Below are positions 25,347 through 34,388 of a stretch of 63,666 nt of DNA, in pieces. Every line of letters starts with the position of its first letter. Positions within the stretch are counted from its first letter, which is position 1. Location: assembly GCA_027487575.1 (NCBI GenBank), contig JAIYDJ010000117.1, forward strand, positions 1 through 63,666. Direction: 5' to 3'. The notes under the pieces were generated by a model. That model worked only from the letters and a program-made list of their open reading frames with translations, had not been told where the DNA came from and ran no database searches. The position numbers and the translations under genes were made by a program. The DNA comes from Rhodobacter sp. GTDB taxonomy: Bacteria; Pseudomonadota; Alphaproteobacteria; Rhodobacterales; Rhodobacteraceae.

Positions 25347-26605
25347 CAGGCAGACAACCGCGCGCGGATGGCCTCCAGCCCCGGCGCGGCATCGACCGGC
25401 CCGTAAAGCGCCAGCGCCGCAGGGGCCTGCGCCACGGTTTCGGCAAACCGCCGCACGTCGGTCGTCGTCACCGCGTCGATCCGCGCCACGGCTTCGTCGA
25501 CATCCGGCACCCGGCCATAGATCGCCAGCAGCCGCGCGATGCGTTCGGCGCGGGACGAGGCACTTTCCAGCCCCATCAGCATCCCGGCCTTGATCTGGGT
25601 GCGGGCGCGGGCAACCTCTGCCTCGGACATGTCTTCCGCCGCGCGCTTCATCTCGTCGATGGTCAGATGCGCCAGATCGCCGATCTCGTCTTCCGACGTG
25701 CCGGCATAAAGCGTGATCTGCCCGGTATCCTCGTACGCGCCCGACTGGGCAAAGATCGAATAGCACAGCCCCCGTTCTTCGCGGATCTTCTGGAACAGGC
25801 GGCTCGACATGCCGCCCCCCATGGCCATCGCATAGACCTGTGCCACGAACACATCCGGATGCCGGTATCCGGGCGCCTCGAAGGCCATCGCAAAATGCAC
25901 CTGCTCCAGATCCTTGATCTCGCGGCGTTCGCCTTGGGTGAACGCGGCCGGATGCAGCAATTTGCCCCCCACTTGCGCCAGTCCGCCAAAGATCGCCTCG
26001 GCCTGCCGCACGATGGCGTCATGATCGACCCCCCCGGCGGCGGCGAGGATCATCTGGTCGGGTCCGTAATGCTCGCCCACGAACCCGGTCAGATCCTCGC
26101 GGCTGAACCCGGCCACGCCCGCCGCCGGGCCAAGGATGGGCCGCCCGAAGGGCTGATCGGGGTAGCTGACTTCCTGAAGCCAGTCGAAGATGATGTCGTC
26201 GGGCGTGTCCAGCGCCTGCCCGATCTCCTGCAGGATCACATGGCGTTCCGTCTCGATCTCGCGCGGGTCGAACACCGGGTTCAGCACGATGTCGGAAATC
26301 ACGTCTAGCGCCAGCGCCACATCGCCCTGCAGAACGCGGGCGTAATAGGCCGTCATCTCGCGGCTGGTGTAGGCGTTGATATACCCCCCCACATCCTCGA
26401 TTTCCTCGGCAATCTGCAACGCCGACCGCCGCCTTGTGCCCTTGAAGGCCATATGCTCCAGAAAATGCGCGATGCCGTTCTGCGCCGCCCGTTCATGCCG
26501 CCCGCCCGCCTGCACCCAGATGCCCGCACTTGCCGATTTCAGGCCCGGCATGTGTTCGGTCACGATCCGCAGACCGTTGGGCAGCGTGGTCAGGTTCAGG
26601 GTCAA
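25346..26605 (-). CDS. M16-family zinc protease (mitochondrial processing peptidase-like)
   Basis: 419 aa. The inverted zinc motif HFLEHMAFKGT (HxxEH, about 44-48) with the downstream Glu in the VGGYINAYTSREMTAYYARV block marks an active M16B subunit resembling PqqL/MPP beta. In Rhodobacterales this gene conventionally follows thrC. Its start overlaps the thrC stop (ATGA) and its stop overlaps the GNAT start, forming a chain of coupled genes. Cytoplasmic; the physiological substrate is unknown. Confidence 0.93.
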   Translation of the reverse strand: MTLNLTTLPNGLRIVTEHMPGLKSASAGIWVQAGGRHERAAQNGIAHFLEHMAFKGTRRRSALQIAEEIEDVGGYINAYTSREMTAYYARVLQGDVALALDVISDIVLNPVFDPREIETERHVILQEIGQALDTPDDIIFDWLQEVSYPDQPFGRPILGPAAGVAGFSREDLTGFVGEHYGPDQMILAAAGGVDHDAIVRQAEAIFGGLAQVGGKLLHPAAFTQGERREIKDLEQVHFAMAFEAPGYRHPDVFVAQVYAMAMGGGMSSRLFQKIREERGLCYSIFAQSGAYEDTGQITLYAGTSEDEIGDLAHLTIDEMKRAAEDMSEAEVARARTQIKAGMLMGLESASSRAERIARLLAIYGRVPDVDEAVARIDAVTTTDVRRFAETVAQAPAALALYGPVDAAPGLEAIRARLSA

Positions 26606-27978
26606 CGCGACGTCCTTTCACGGATCAGGTCTTGCAGCACGCCCAGATCGTTGGGCACGCGGGTCAGGCGTTCGGGGCGGTCGAACAGGTCGGCCATCCG
26701 TGGCGGCAGGGCGGGCCTTGTGCCCATCGCCGCCTCGACCGCATCGGGGAACTTCGCCGGGTGCGCCGTGGCGAGCGTGATCATCGGGGTCGCCCCGAGG
26801 AAATCTTCGGCCACCTTCACCCCCACCGCCGAATGCGGGCACAGCACCTCGCCGGTCTGCGCGAAAGCCGCGCGGATCGTGGCGCGGGTTTCGTCTTCGG
26901 ATGAGCGGCCCGAGGCAAAGGTGTCACGCAGCATTCCAAGCGCGCCCTGGCTGATGTGAAAGCCGCCCGCCTTCAACTCGGCCATCAGCGCCGCCACCGC
27001 CGCCCCGTCGCGGCCATAGGCGTCGAACAGCGCGCGTTCGAAATTCGACGACACCTGAATGTCCATCGACGGGCTGATCGACGGCTTGACCCCGTCCGTC
27101 ACATAATCGCCCGTCGTCAGGGCGCGGTGCAGGATGTCGTTGTGGTTGGTGGCGATCACCAGCCGTTCGATCGGCACACCCATCCGGCGCGCGATGTAAC
27201 CCGCAAAGATGTCGCCGAAATTGCCCGTGGGCACCGTGAAGCTTACGCTGCGCCCCGGCGCGCCCAAGGCCACCGCGCTGTAGACGAAATAGACAACCTG
27301 CGCCAAGACCCGCGCCCAGTTGATGCTGTTGACCCCGGCAAGCCGCACGCCGTCGCGAAAGGCCATGTCGTTGAACATGTCCTTCACGCGGGCCTGACAG
27401 TCGTCGAAATCGCCGTCCATCGCCAGCGCGTGCACGTTCGCCTCGACCGGCGTCGTCATCTGCCGCCGCTGTACGTCCGACACCCGGCCATGCGGATAGA
27501 GGATGAACAGATCGACATTCGCCAGCCCCCGGAACGCCTCCATCGCCGCCGACCCGGTGTCGCCGCTGGTCGCCCCCACGATCGTGACCCGCCCGCCGGT
27601 TTTCGCCAGCGTCGCCTGCATCATCTGGCCGATCAGTTGCATGGCGAAATCCTTGAACGCCAGCGTCGGGCCGTGAAACAGCTCCAGCAGAAAGTGGTTG
27701 GACCCAAGCTGCACCATCGGTGCGCGCGCCGCATGGCCGAACCCGGCATAGGCGGCATGGATCAGCCGGCGAAACTCGTCTTCGGCAAAGGCCCCCTCCA
27801 GAAACGGCCACATCACGCGAAACGCGGTGTCCTCGTAGGACAGCCCGGCCATATCCGTCATGTCCAAGGCAGGCACGGACTCGGGCACATAAAGCCCCCC
27901 GTCGCGGGCAAGGCCGGTCATCATCGCTTCGCTGAACGTCAGAACCGGGGCCGCGCCCCGCGTCGAGATATAGTGCAT
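26602..27978 (-). CDS. thrC: Threonine synthase
   Basis: 458 aa. It converts O-phosphohomoserine to threonine with PLP. N-terminal MHYISTRG and TGLARDGGLYVPE are the ThrC signature; the PLP lysine is in GPTLAFKDFAMQ (about 110), the phosphate-binding GATSGDTGSAA follows. Length fits the long, fold-type II bacterial/fungal ThrC class. It is 11 bp downstream of the SURF1 gene, an arrangement seen widely in Rhodobacterales. Confidence 0.96.
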   Translation of the reverse strand: MHYISTRGAAPVLTFSEAMMTGLARDGGLYVPESVPALDMTDMAGLSYEDTAFRVMWPFLEGAFAEDEFRRLIHAAYAGFGHAARAPMVQLGSNHFLLELFHGPTLAFKDFAMQLIGQMMQATLAKTGGRVTIVGATSGDTGSAAMEAFRGLANVDLFILYPHGRVSDVQRRQMTTPVEANVHALAMDGDFDDCQARVKDMFNDMAFRDGVRLAGVNSINWARVLAQVVYFVYSAVALGAPGRSVSFTVPTGNFGDIFAGYIARRMGVPIERLVIATNHNDILHRALTTGDYVTDGVKPSISPSMDIQVSSNFERALFDAYGRDGAAVAALMAELKAGGFHISQGALGMLRDTFASGRSSEDETRATIRAAFAQTGEVLCPHSAVGVKVAEDFLGATPMITLATAHPAKFPDAVEAAMGTRPALPPRMADLFDRPERLTRVPNDLGVLQDLIRERTSR

Positions 27979-27988
27979 GACGGCCTCT

Positions 27989-28663
27989 TTACCCTGTCCG
28001 CGCCCCTGTACGCCACAGCAAAGCGCCTGTCATCCCCGCCCACACCGCCGCCAGCAGAAACCATGTGATCGCATAGCCCCAGTGGTCGTTCGGAATGCCC
28101 GACGTATCCACCGGCATCGGCGCGATTCCGTCCCCCGTTGGCGACCGCGCCACGATCAGGACCGGCTCGGTGTTCAGGGCCTGCGCCATGGCCGTCACGT
28201 CGCGCGCGAACCACAATCCGGTCTTCGCGTCCGGCGGCGGCGTGAAGCTGTCGCTGTCCTGCGGCCATTGCAGGTTGCCCTCGACCCGCGCCACCGTGAC
28301 CGTGCGCGGCAGGGACCGCGCCTCTTCGGGCAGATAGCCCCGGTCGACCATCACGCGTCGGTCGTCCGTCTCGAACACCCCGATCACCCGCACGCCCACG
28401 CCGCCCATTTTGGTCGACGACAGAACCTCGATCGCCTCGCCGGTGAACGCACCTTCGGCAAACACCGGATGATAGCGGTCCGCCTCAGGGTCCGGCGCGG
28501 CGGGCAGCGCGACCGGAACACCGGCGATCCGCGCCTCGATTTCGGCCAGATAGCCGTTCTTCCACGCCATCCGCTGCATCTGCCAGACACCCAGCGCACA
28601 CAGCACCGTCAGCCCCACCACTCCCAGCAGCAACGGAAAGATCAGACGGCGCAGCATCGGCAT
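27989..28663 (-). CDS. SURF1-family cytochrome oxidase assembly protein
   Basis: 224 aa with one transmembrane segment at each end (about 6-26 and 196-216) and a periplasmic domain, the SURF1 topology. LGVWQMQRMAWKNGYLAEIEARI and RVMVDRGYLPEEAR are family blocks, and the terminal NDHWGYAITWFLLA is conserved. SURF1 helps insert heme a into cytochrome aa3 subunit I. It lies downstream of ctaE in the oxidase operon, after a terminator-like hairpin. Confidence 0.93.
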   Translation of the reverse strand: MPMLRRLIFPLLLGVVGLTVLCALGVWQMQRMAWKNGYLAEIEARIAGVPVALPAAPDPEADRYHPVFAEGAFTGEAIEVLSSTKMGGVGVRVIGVFETDDRRVMVDRGYLPEEARSLPRTVTVARVEGNLQWPQDSDSFTPPPDAKTGLWFARDVTAMAQALNTEPVLIVARSPTGDGIAPMPVDTSGIPNDHWGYAITWFLLAAVWAGMTGALLWRTGARTG

Positions 28664-28688
28664 TCCTTCAGGCAGTCACAAAACGAAA

Positions 28689-28712
28689 GCGCGGGCCACG
28701 ACGGGCCCGCGC
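28689..28712 (-). terminator. Hairpin with T-rich tail after ctaE
   Basis: GCGCGGGCC-6-GGCCCGCGC is a perfect 9-bp stem; on the minus strand it is followed by GCTTTCGTTTTG. It lies between ctaE and the SURF1 gene and is probably a full or partial terminator separating oxidase subunit expression from the downstream genes. Confidence 0.7.
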
Positions 28713-28733
28713 AACGCAATCCGTCAGGCCGGT

Positions 28734-29534
28734 TCAGCGGCCCCAGACGTAGACCGCGGCGAACAGGAACAGCCAGACCACGTCCACGAAGTGCCAGTAC
28801 CATGCGGCCGTTTCGAACCCGACATGCTTGTCGGGGGTGAAATGCCCGTTCATCGCGCGCAAGAGGCAGATGCCAAGGAAGATCGTGCCGATGATGACAT
28901 GAAACCCGTGGAACCCGGTCGCCATGAAAAAGGTGTTCGCATAGATTCCGTCGGTGAATCCGAAGGCGGCGTGGCTGTATTCGTAGGCCTGAAAGACCGT
29001 GAACACCACGCCCAGCACCACGGCGAGGACAAGTCCGTTCACCAGATCCTTGCGGTTGTTCTCATGCACAAGCGCATGGTGCGCCCAGGTCACGGCCGCC
29101 CCGGAACACAGCAGGATCAGCGTGTTGATCAGCGGCAGATGCCAGGGATCGAAGGTTTCGATCCCGGCGGGCGGCCAGATGCCGTCCACGATCGGGCTGT
29201 CCGGCCCCATCGGGTACAGCGCGTGCTTGAAGAAGGTCCAGAACCACGCGAAGAAGAACATCACCTCGGACATGATGAACAGGATGAAGCCATAGCGCAG
29301 GCCGATCCGCACCACCGGCGTGTGATCGCCGACGCGGCTTTCCGCGACCATCTCGGACCACCAGGCGAACATGACGTAAAGAACGCCCGCAAGCCCGATC
29401 AGGCCCAGCCACGGTCCGTCGCCATGCATCCACAGGACGCCGCCGAACAGCATGGCAAAGGCCGACACCGACGCCAGCAATGGCCAGATCGACGGCGGCA
29501 GGATGTGGTAGTCGTGGTTCTTGGCCTGGGCCAT
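28734..29534 (-). CDS. ctaE: Cytochrome c oxidase subunit III
   Basis: About 266 aa, seven transmembrane segments. The start [18 protein letters not shown] is nearly the Rhodobacter/Paracoccus CoIII N-terminus; a second ATG nine bases upstream has the ribosome binding site too close. [18 protein letters not shown] and [14 protein letters not shown] are the conserved final helices. It is part of the aa3-type terminal oxidase in the inner membrane. CtaD (subunit I) is not in the window. Confidence 0.97.
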   Translation of the reverse strand: MAQAKNHDYHILPPSIWPLLASVSAFAMLFGGVLWMHGDGPWLGLIGLAGVLYVMFAWWSEMVAESRVGDHTPVVRIGLRYGFILFIMSEVMFFFAWFWTFFKHALYPMGPDSPIVDGIWPPAGIETFDPWHLPLINTLILLCSGAAVTWAHHALVHENNRKDLVNGLVLAVVLGVVFTVFQAYEYSHAAFGFTDGIYANTFFMATGFHGFHVIIGTIFLGICLLRAMNGHFTPDKHVGFETAAWYWHFVDVVWLFLFAAVYVWGR

Positions 29535-29551
29535 GGTCGGCATCCCTCGGA

Positions 29552-30127
29552 TCAGTTGACCGGCAGCGCAGGCGCGGCAAGGCTCGCCTGCTCTTCGGTC
29601 AGTTCGGTTTCATGGAAGGTATAGGAAAGCGTGATCTCGCGCACGTGCTTTGCGTCGGTATCCTGCAGGATCGCCGGATCGACGTAGAACGTCACCGGCA
29701 TGATCACCCTCTCGCCCGGCTGCAGCACCTGCTCGGTAAAGCAGAAGCATTCGATCTTGGTGAAATAGCCCCCCGCGCTGTACGGGGTCACGTTGTAGCT
29801 GGCTGTCCCGGCGATGACCCGGTCCGTCGGGTTGTACGCCTCGTAGAACGCAAGCCCCGTCTCGCCCAGCCGGATCGTCATCCTGCGCAGTTGTGGCTTG
29901 AACTCCCACGGCATGTCGGCATCCAGCGAACCGTCGAACCGCACGTCGATGGTCTGCTCTAGAATGACATCCGGCGCGGCCTCGGCCACCAGAGGCGTGC
30001 CGCCGAACCCGGTGGTGCGGCAGAACCAGTCGTAGAACGGGACGGCTGCGAACGACAGGCCCACCATCACCACGCCCACCCCAGCCAGTTGCAGGCCGGT
30101 GCGCCGCAGGTTCGCGGGCCGGGTCAT
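29552..30127 (-). CDS. ctaG: Cytochrome c oxidase assembly protein CtaG (Cox11 family)
   Basis: 191 aa, one N-terminal membrane anchor (about 12-32) then a periplasmic Ig-like domain. The copper-binding motif IECFCFTEQ (two Cys, about 120-128) and VTFYVDP near 145 are diagnostic for Cox11, which delivers copper to the CuB site of subunit I. Its start overlaps the small upstream gene (ATGA) and ctaE follows 17 bp later. Confidence 0.96.
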   Translation of the reverse strand: MTRPANLRRTGLQLAGVGVVMVGLSFAAVPFYDWFCRTTGFGGTPLVAEAAPDVILEQTIDVRFDGSLDADMPWEFKPQLRRMTIRLGETGLAFYEAYNPTDRVIAGTASYNVTPYSAGGYFTKIECFCFTEQVLQPGERVIMPVTFYVDPAILQDTDAKHVREITLSYTFHETELTEEQASLAAPALPVN

Positions 30128-30318
30128 GGCGTCTTTCCCGGATCGGGAACCATAGTAGGCTCGATCACATGGTCAAAGCCCTTCATCGGGTCGCCGCGCG
30201 TCACCTTGACGACTGTCAGGGCAAACACCAGCGCCACGAACCCGACCAGCAGAACCGCCACGCCGACGTTGCGGCCGAACCGGCGCGCGTAGATTTCATG
30301 GGGTGGACGAAACGCCAT
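30124..30318 (-). CDS. Small single-span membrane protein of the ctaB-ctaG interval
   Basis: 64 aa: a short basic N-terminus (MAFRPPHEIYARRFGRN), one transmembrane helix (about 17-38), and an outside tail with KVTRGDPMKGFDH. Its ATG overlaps the ctaB stop and its stop overlaps the ctaG start, both by ATGA, so it is translationally locked into the oxidase assembly operon. A small gene at this place is common in the alphaproteobacterial cta operons; it is likely an oxidase assembly or accessory factor (CoxF-like), though no function is proven. Confidence 0.85.
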   Translation of the reverse strand: MAFRPPHEIYARRFGRNVGVAVLLVGFVALVFALTVVKVTRGDPMKGFDHVIEPTMVPDPGKTP

Positions 30319-31250
30319 CACCAGCCTCCCAAACCATTCAGCTTCAACGCGGCCTCGACCAGATAGGCGGCAAAGATCACGAACAGATACAGCAGCGAGA
30401 ACCGGAAGAACGCCTTTTCGACCGCATACTTGTCCGCTTCCGCCATCGTCTCGTCGCGTCGCCAGATGTCGAAGCCGCCCTTGACGAACCACAGGCTCAG
30501 CCCGATCGACACCGCCATGGTGAACGGCCCGCCCAGACTGGTGGCCGCCGCCCAGATCGCGACCGGGGCCAGCAGCACGGCATAAACCAGAACATGCACG
30601 CGCGTCACCCGGCGGCCATGCGTCACTGTCAGCATCGGCACCCCGGCAGTATGATAGTCTTCCTTCATGAACAGCGCGAGCGCCCAGAAATGCGGCGGCG
30701 TCCACATGAAGATCACCGCGAACATCAGTACCGCCTCAAGGCTGACCGAACCTGTCGCGGCCACCCAGCCGATCATCGGCGGAAAGGCCCCCGCCGCGCC
30801 GCCGATCACGATGTTCTGCGGCGTGATCCGTTTCAGCCCCATCGAATAGACCACGGCGTAAAAGAAGATGGTGAAGGCCAGCAGCCCCGCCGCCACAAGA
30901 TTGGTGGCCAGCCCCAGCATCACCACCGAAATGCCCGACAGCGCCATCCCGACGCCCAGCGCCTCGGACCCGGTCACCCGCCCCGACGGCACAGGACGGC
31001 CCCGCGTGCGCTTCATCATCGCGTCGATGTCGGCGTCCCACCACATGTTCAGCGCGCCCGCCGCCCCGGCCCCCAGCGCGATGAACAGGATCGCCGCAAA
31101 CGCCTCGACCGGGTGCAGTCGCACCGGGGCCACCAGAAGGCCCACCAGCGCGGTAAACACCACCAGCGACATCACGCGCGGCTTCAGAAGCTGAACGTAA
31201 TCGCCGAACCCTGCTTCGGGGGCACCGTCAAAGATCCGGGTTTCCGCCAT
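30318..31250 (-). CDS. ctaB: Heme O synthase (protoheme IX farnesyltransferase)
   Basis: 310 aa with about eight or nine transmembrane helices. The prenyltransferase Asp-rich motif NMWWDADIDAMMKRTRGRP (about 90-108) and the second YTLWTPPHFWAL-like block (FMWTPPHFWALAL) are diagnostic for UbiA-superfamily heme O synthase, which farnesylates heme b on the way to heme a. Lies between ctaC and the small membrane gene on the same transcript. Confidence 0.96.
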   Translation of the reverse strand: MAETRIFDGAPEAGFGDYVQLLKPRVMSLVVFTALVGLLVAPVRLHPVEAFAAILFIALGAGAAGALNMWWDADIDAMMKRTRGRPVPSGRVTGSEALGVGMALSGISVVMLGLATNLVAAGLLAFTIFFYAVVYSMGLKRITPQNIVIGGAAGAFPPMIGWVAATGSVSLEAVLMFAVIFMWTPPHFWALALFMKEDYHTAGVPMLTVTHGRRVTRVHVLVYAVLLAPVAIWAAATSLGGPFTMAVSIGLSLWFVKGGFDIWRRDETMAEADKYAVEKAFFRFSLLYLFVIFAAYLVEAALKLNGLGGW

Positions 31251-31270
31251 TTTCTGCCTTGCCTTCCTTG

Positions 31271-31296
31271 CCGGTCCGGAACGTCAACCGGACCGG
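31271..31296 (-). terminator. Hairpin between ctaC and ctaB
   Basis: CCGGTCCG-10-CGGACCGG, a perfect 8-bp stem without a T run on either side. It may damp read-through from ctaC into the assembly genes or protect the ctaC message, giving more subunit II than assembly factor. Confidence 0.45.
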
Positions 31297-31303
31297 ACCC
31301 CGT

Positions 31304-32131
31304 TCAGTTCGATGCCAGTTGCAGATTTCCGGCCTTGGCCCCGATCAGCCACGCATCATAGGCTTCCTGGCTGACCACCTTGACGGTGATCGGCATGTAG
31401 GCGTGGTTCTTGCCGCAGATTTCCGAACACTGTCCGAAATAGACGCCCTCACGCTCGGCCTTGAACCACAGCTGCGCCAGACGCCCCGGCACGCCGTCCT
31501 GCATCACGCCGAAGGCCGGAACCTTCCAAGAATGGATCACATCCGCCGCCGTCACCTGCACAACGATCGTTTTGCCGACCGGGATCACCACGGCGGTATC
31601 GGTCGCCAACAGATAGTCGCTGTCGGCATAGCCCGCCGCCGCCAGGTCTTCGCGTTCCAGCATGAAACTGTCGAAGGCCACGTCCTCGTCGACGTATTCA
31701 TAGCTCCAGTACCACTGGTTGCCGGTCGTCTTGATCGTGATGTCGGCGACCGGAATTTCCTGGCTCTTGAACAGCACGGGCAGGCTGAACGCCCCGATGA
31801 ACACCAGAATGACGATCGGAACGATGGTCCACGCCACTTCCAGCGGGCTGTTGTGGGTGAATGCCTTCGGCACCGGGTTGGCACTGGCGCGGAACCGCCA
31901 GGCGGCAAACAGGATCATCCCCGTCACGAACAGCGTGATCACGATGATGATGATGTTGATCATGTAGTCCAGCGACTGCAGATCGCGCGCCATCTCGGTG
32001 ACCGCCGGCTGAAACCCGGTTCCGCCCAGTGTCGGCTTGCCGACCGTCTCCAGCGCCTGCGCCACGGCGGTCCCGCCCGTCACAGCCGTCAAGGCCAACC
32101 CCAGCGCCACGCTCTTGATACCCATTGTCAT
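31304..32131 (-). CDS. ctaC: Cytochrome c oxidase subunit II
   Basis: 275 aa. A signal peptide (about 25 aa) and two transmembrane helices (about 57-78 and 97-118) lead to a periplasmic cupredoxin domain. [12 protein letters not shown] is the aromatic electron-entry region and [16 protein letters not shown] carries the CuA ligands. It receives electrons from cytochrome c. First gene of the operon; an in-frame ATG two codons later is an alternative start. Confidence 0.97.
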   Translation of the reverse strand: MTMGIKSVALGLALTAVTGGTAVAQALETVGKPTLGGTGFQPAVTEMARDLQSLDYMINIIIIVITLFVTGMILFAAWRFRASANPVPKAFTHNSPLEVAWTIVPIVILVFIGAFSLPVLFKSQEIPVADITIKTTGNQWYWSYEYVDEDVAFDSFMLEREDLAAAGYADSDYLLATDTAVVIPVGKTIVVQVTAADVIHSWKVPAFGVMQDGVPGRLAQLWFKAEREGVYFGQCSEICGKNHAYMPITVKVVSQEAYDAWLIGAKAGNLQLASN

Positions 32132-32308
32132 GCCCCGTGCACCTGCGCGGCCGCTGTGGCCGCCGTTTCGATCCCGCCGACAGAACGGCAGAATCCCGTT
32201 GTTTCTGCCGCTCCTGAAACCATATTAGACCGAGGACGACAACTGGTTTCGTTGCGGCAAAAGCGCCGCCCTTGAGCCAGATCAAAGCAAACACAAGGAA
32301 TTTCCCGC

Positions 32309-33730
32309 ATGGCCGACGCCCCCTTCCGCCCGTTCGACACCCTGCTCGACGAGGCCGCGGCCCTTACGACCCTGCGCGCGGCCACACATGGCGCCGAGGA
32401 TGGCGAACTGTTTCTGGAACGCAAACGGTCCGAGGTTATCGTTCTGGACGACCGCCGGATCAAGGCGGCCACCTATGACGCCTCCGAAGGGTTCGGCCTG
32501 CGCGCGGTCAAGGGCGAGGTCGCGGCCTACGCCCATTCGACCGAGATCAGCGAACGCAGCCTGACCCGCGCCGCCGAAACCGCTCGTCTGGCCATCGGTT
32601 CGGGCGGTGGCATCCTCGCCCCCGCCCCGGTCGGCACCAACCAGCGGCTTTATTCGGATGCCGACCCGATGGCCGACGCCACCTTCGCCGCCAAGATCGA
32701 CACGCTGAAGGAAATCGACGCCTACGCCCGCAGCCTCGATCCCCGCGTGGTGCAGGTCTCGGCCACCATCGCCGCCGGTCTGCAGGAGATCGAGATCCTG
32801 CGCCCCGAAGGCACCCGCCTGACCGACATCCGCCCGATGGCCCGGATGAACGTGTCCGTCATCGTCGAACATCAGGGGCGCCGCGAACAGGGCGGCACCG
32901 GCGGCGGCGGCCGCTATGGCCTTGCACGGCTGATGGAGCCGTCGCACTGGCAACCACTGCTGCGCGAGGCGCTGCGCATCGCGCTGGTGAACCTCGACGC
33001 GATTCCTGCCCCCGCTGGCATGATGGACGTGGTGCTTGGTCCGGGCTGGCCGGGAATCCTGTTGCACGAGGCGATCGGCCACGGGCTTGAAGGCGATTTC
33101 AACCGCAAGAAGACCTCGGCCTTTGCCGGGCTGATGGGCAGCCAGATCGCATCTCGTGGCGTCACCGTGCTGGACGACGGCACGATCCCCGACCGGCGCG
33201 GCAGCATCAGCGTCGATGACGAAGGCACCGCCTCGCAGCGCAACGTCCTGATCGAGGATGGCGTGCTGGTCGGCTACATGCAGGACCGCCAGAACGCCCG
33301 CCTGATGGGCGTGCCGGCGACCGGCAACGGGCGGCGCGAAAGCTATGCCCATATCCCGATGCCCCGCATGACCAACACCTACATGCTGGGCGGGACGGAT
33401 GACCCCGCCGGTATCGTGGCCAGCCTGAAGGACGGCATCTACGCGGTGGGATTCGGCGGCGGTCAGGTTGACATCACCAACGGCAAGTTCGTGTTCTCCT
33501 GCACCGAAGCCTATCAGGTGAAGAACGGCATCGTCGGCGCTCCGGTCAAGGGGGCCACGCTGATCGGTGATGGCGCGACGGCGCTGAAAGGCATCCGCGC
33601 CATCGGCAACGATCTGGCGCTTGACCCCGGCATCGGCAATTGCGGCAAGGCGGGGCAATGGGTCCCCGTAGGCGTCGGCCAGCCCACGCTGATGATCGGC
33701 GGCCTGACGGTGGGTGGCTCGCAGGCATGA
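32309..33730 (+). CDS. tldD: Metalloprotease TldD
   Basis: 473 aa, family length. The zinc motif LLHEAIGHGLEGDF places HEAIGH at 253-258, and the conserved FGGGQVDITNGKFVFSCTEAY near 385 completes the TldD signature. Acts with TldE (PmbA), which is not in the window, as a cytosolic heterodimer trimming unfolded peptides. Divergent from ctaC with a 177-bp gap containing both promoters. Confidence 0.96.
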   Translation: MADAPFRPFDTLLDEAAALTTLRAATHGAEDGELFLERKRSEVIVLDDRRIKAATYDASEGFGLRAVKGEVAAYAHSTEISERSLTRAAETARLAIGSGGGILAPAPVGTNQRLYSDADPMADATFAAKIDTLKEIDAYARSLDPRVVQVSATIAAGLQEIEILRPEGTRLTDIRPMARMNVSVIVEHQGRREQGGTGGGGRYGLARLMEPSHWQPLLREALRIALVNLDAIPAPAGMMDVVLGPGWPGILLHEAIGHGLEGDFNRKKTSAFAGLMGSQIASRGVTVLDDGTIPDRRGSISVDDEGTASQRNVLIEDGVLVGYMQDRQNARLMGVPATGNGRRESYAHIPMPRMTNTYMLGGTDDPAGIVASLKDGIYAVGFGGGQVDITNGKFVFSCTEAYQVKNGIVGAPVKGATLIGDGATALKGIRAIGNDLALDPGIGNCGKAGQWVPVGVGQPTLMIGGLTVGGSQA

Positions 33731-33833
33731 CCGCTTTCACGACCGGCGCGGGCCCCCAGGACGGGTCCGTGCAGGCACCCTCGGGCGGCCCAGGCATGGT
33801 CCCGATCGGTCGCGCGGCGCGTGGCGCGCAGGC

Positions 33834-34250
33834 ATGAGCCTCGTCCGGTCGAAACCGGATGGCTTTGCCACCCTCGGCTGGCGCCGCGCCCTGATCGCCC
33901 ACGCCGCAGCCTGGGCCGCCCCCGCCGCCCTCGGCGCGCTGCTGCAAGCCGCGCTCTGGGCGCTCGGCACTCAGACCTGGGGCGACGGCTGGCTCAGGCT
34001 CTGGGCCCTCGCCGCCCTCCTGATGCTGTCGCCGGCCTTCACCTGGTTCGGCCTCGCCCTCGCCTCGCCCCTGACTGCCATCCTGATGGACCGCGGCTGG
34101 TTCGGCTGGCTTCCCGCCACAGCCCTCGGCACCGCAATCGGCGCCACCCTCGGATTGCTGATCGGCACCCCCCTCGCCCTCCCGTTCGGCACAGCCTGCG
34201 CCCTCGTGCTACGCGCCTCCCTCGCCCGCCTCGCCCCCGAAGCCCTCTGA
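33834..34250 (+). CDS. Small multi-span membrane protein
   Basis: 138 aa of which four hydrophobic segments take up most (about 22-45, 55-72, 74-90, 100-125), Ala/Leu-rich. No catalytic or family motif recognised. It starts 103 bp after tldD on the same strand; the end of tldD and the start of this gene share the sequence CGCAGGCATGA. Function unknown. Confidence 0.65.
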   Translation: MSLVRSKPDGFATLGWRRALIAHAAAWAAPAALGALLQAALWALGTQTWGDGWLRLWALAALLMLSPAFTWFGLALASPLTAILMDRGWFGWLPATALGTAIGATLGLLIGTPLALPFGTACALVLRASLARLAPEAL

Positions 34251-34320
34251 CATTTTCTGTCCAAAAATATCCTCAGGGGGTGAATGCCGCAGGCAGAGGG
34301 GGGGCGAGCCCCCCCCTTTC
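34251..34320. repeat. Intergenic repeat copy 2
   Basis: Second copy of the element at 22187-22260, same orientation, beginning directly after the stop codon of the membrane protein gene. The terminal palindrome here is GGGGGGGCGAGCCCCCCC, which would serve as terminator between the convergent membrane protein and tex genes. The rest of 34321-34388 holds nothing recognisable. Confidence 0.75.
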
Positions 34321-34388
34321 AACGCCAGCAAACCGCATGACGCAAGCCATACGCAAACCATACGCCCGCCATCCGCGAACCATACCCC

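Noticed and set aside
33727..33836. CGCAGGCATGA shared by the tldD end and next gene start as a mobile repeat
   Set aside because: Only 11 bp and common in high-GC coding DNA; likely chance.
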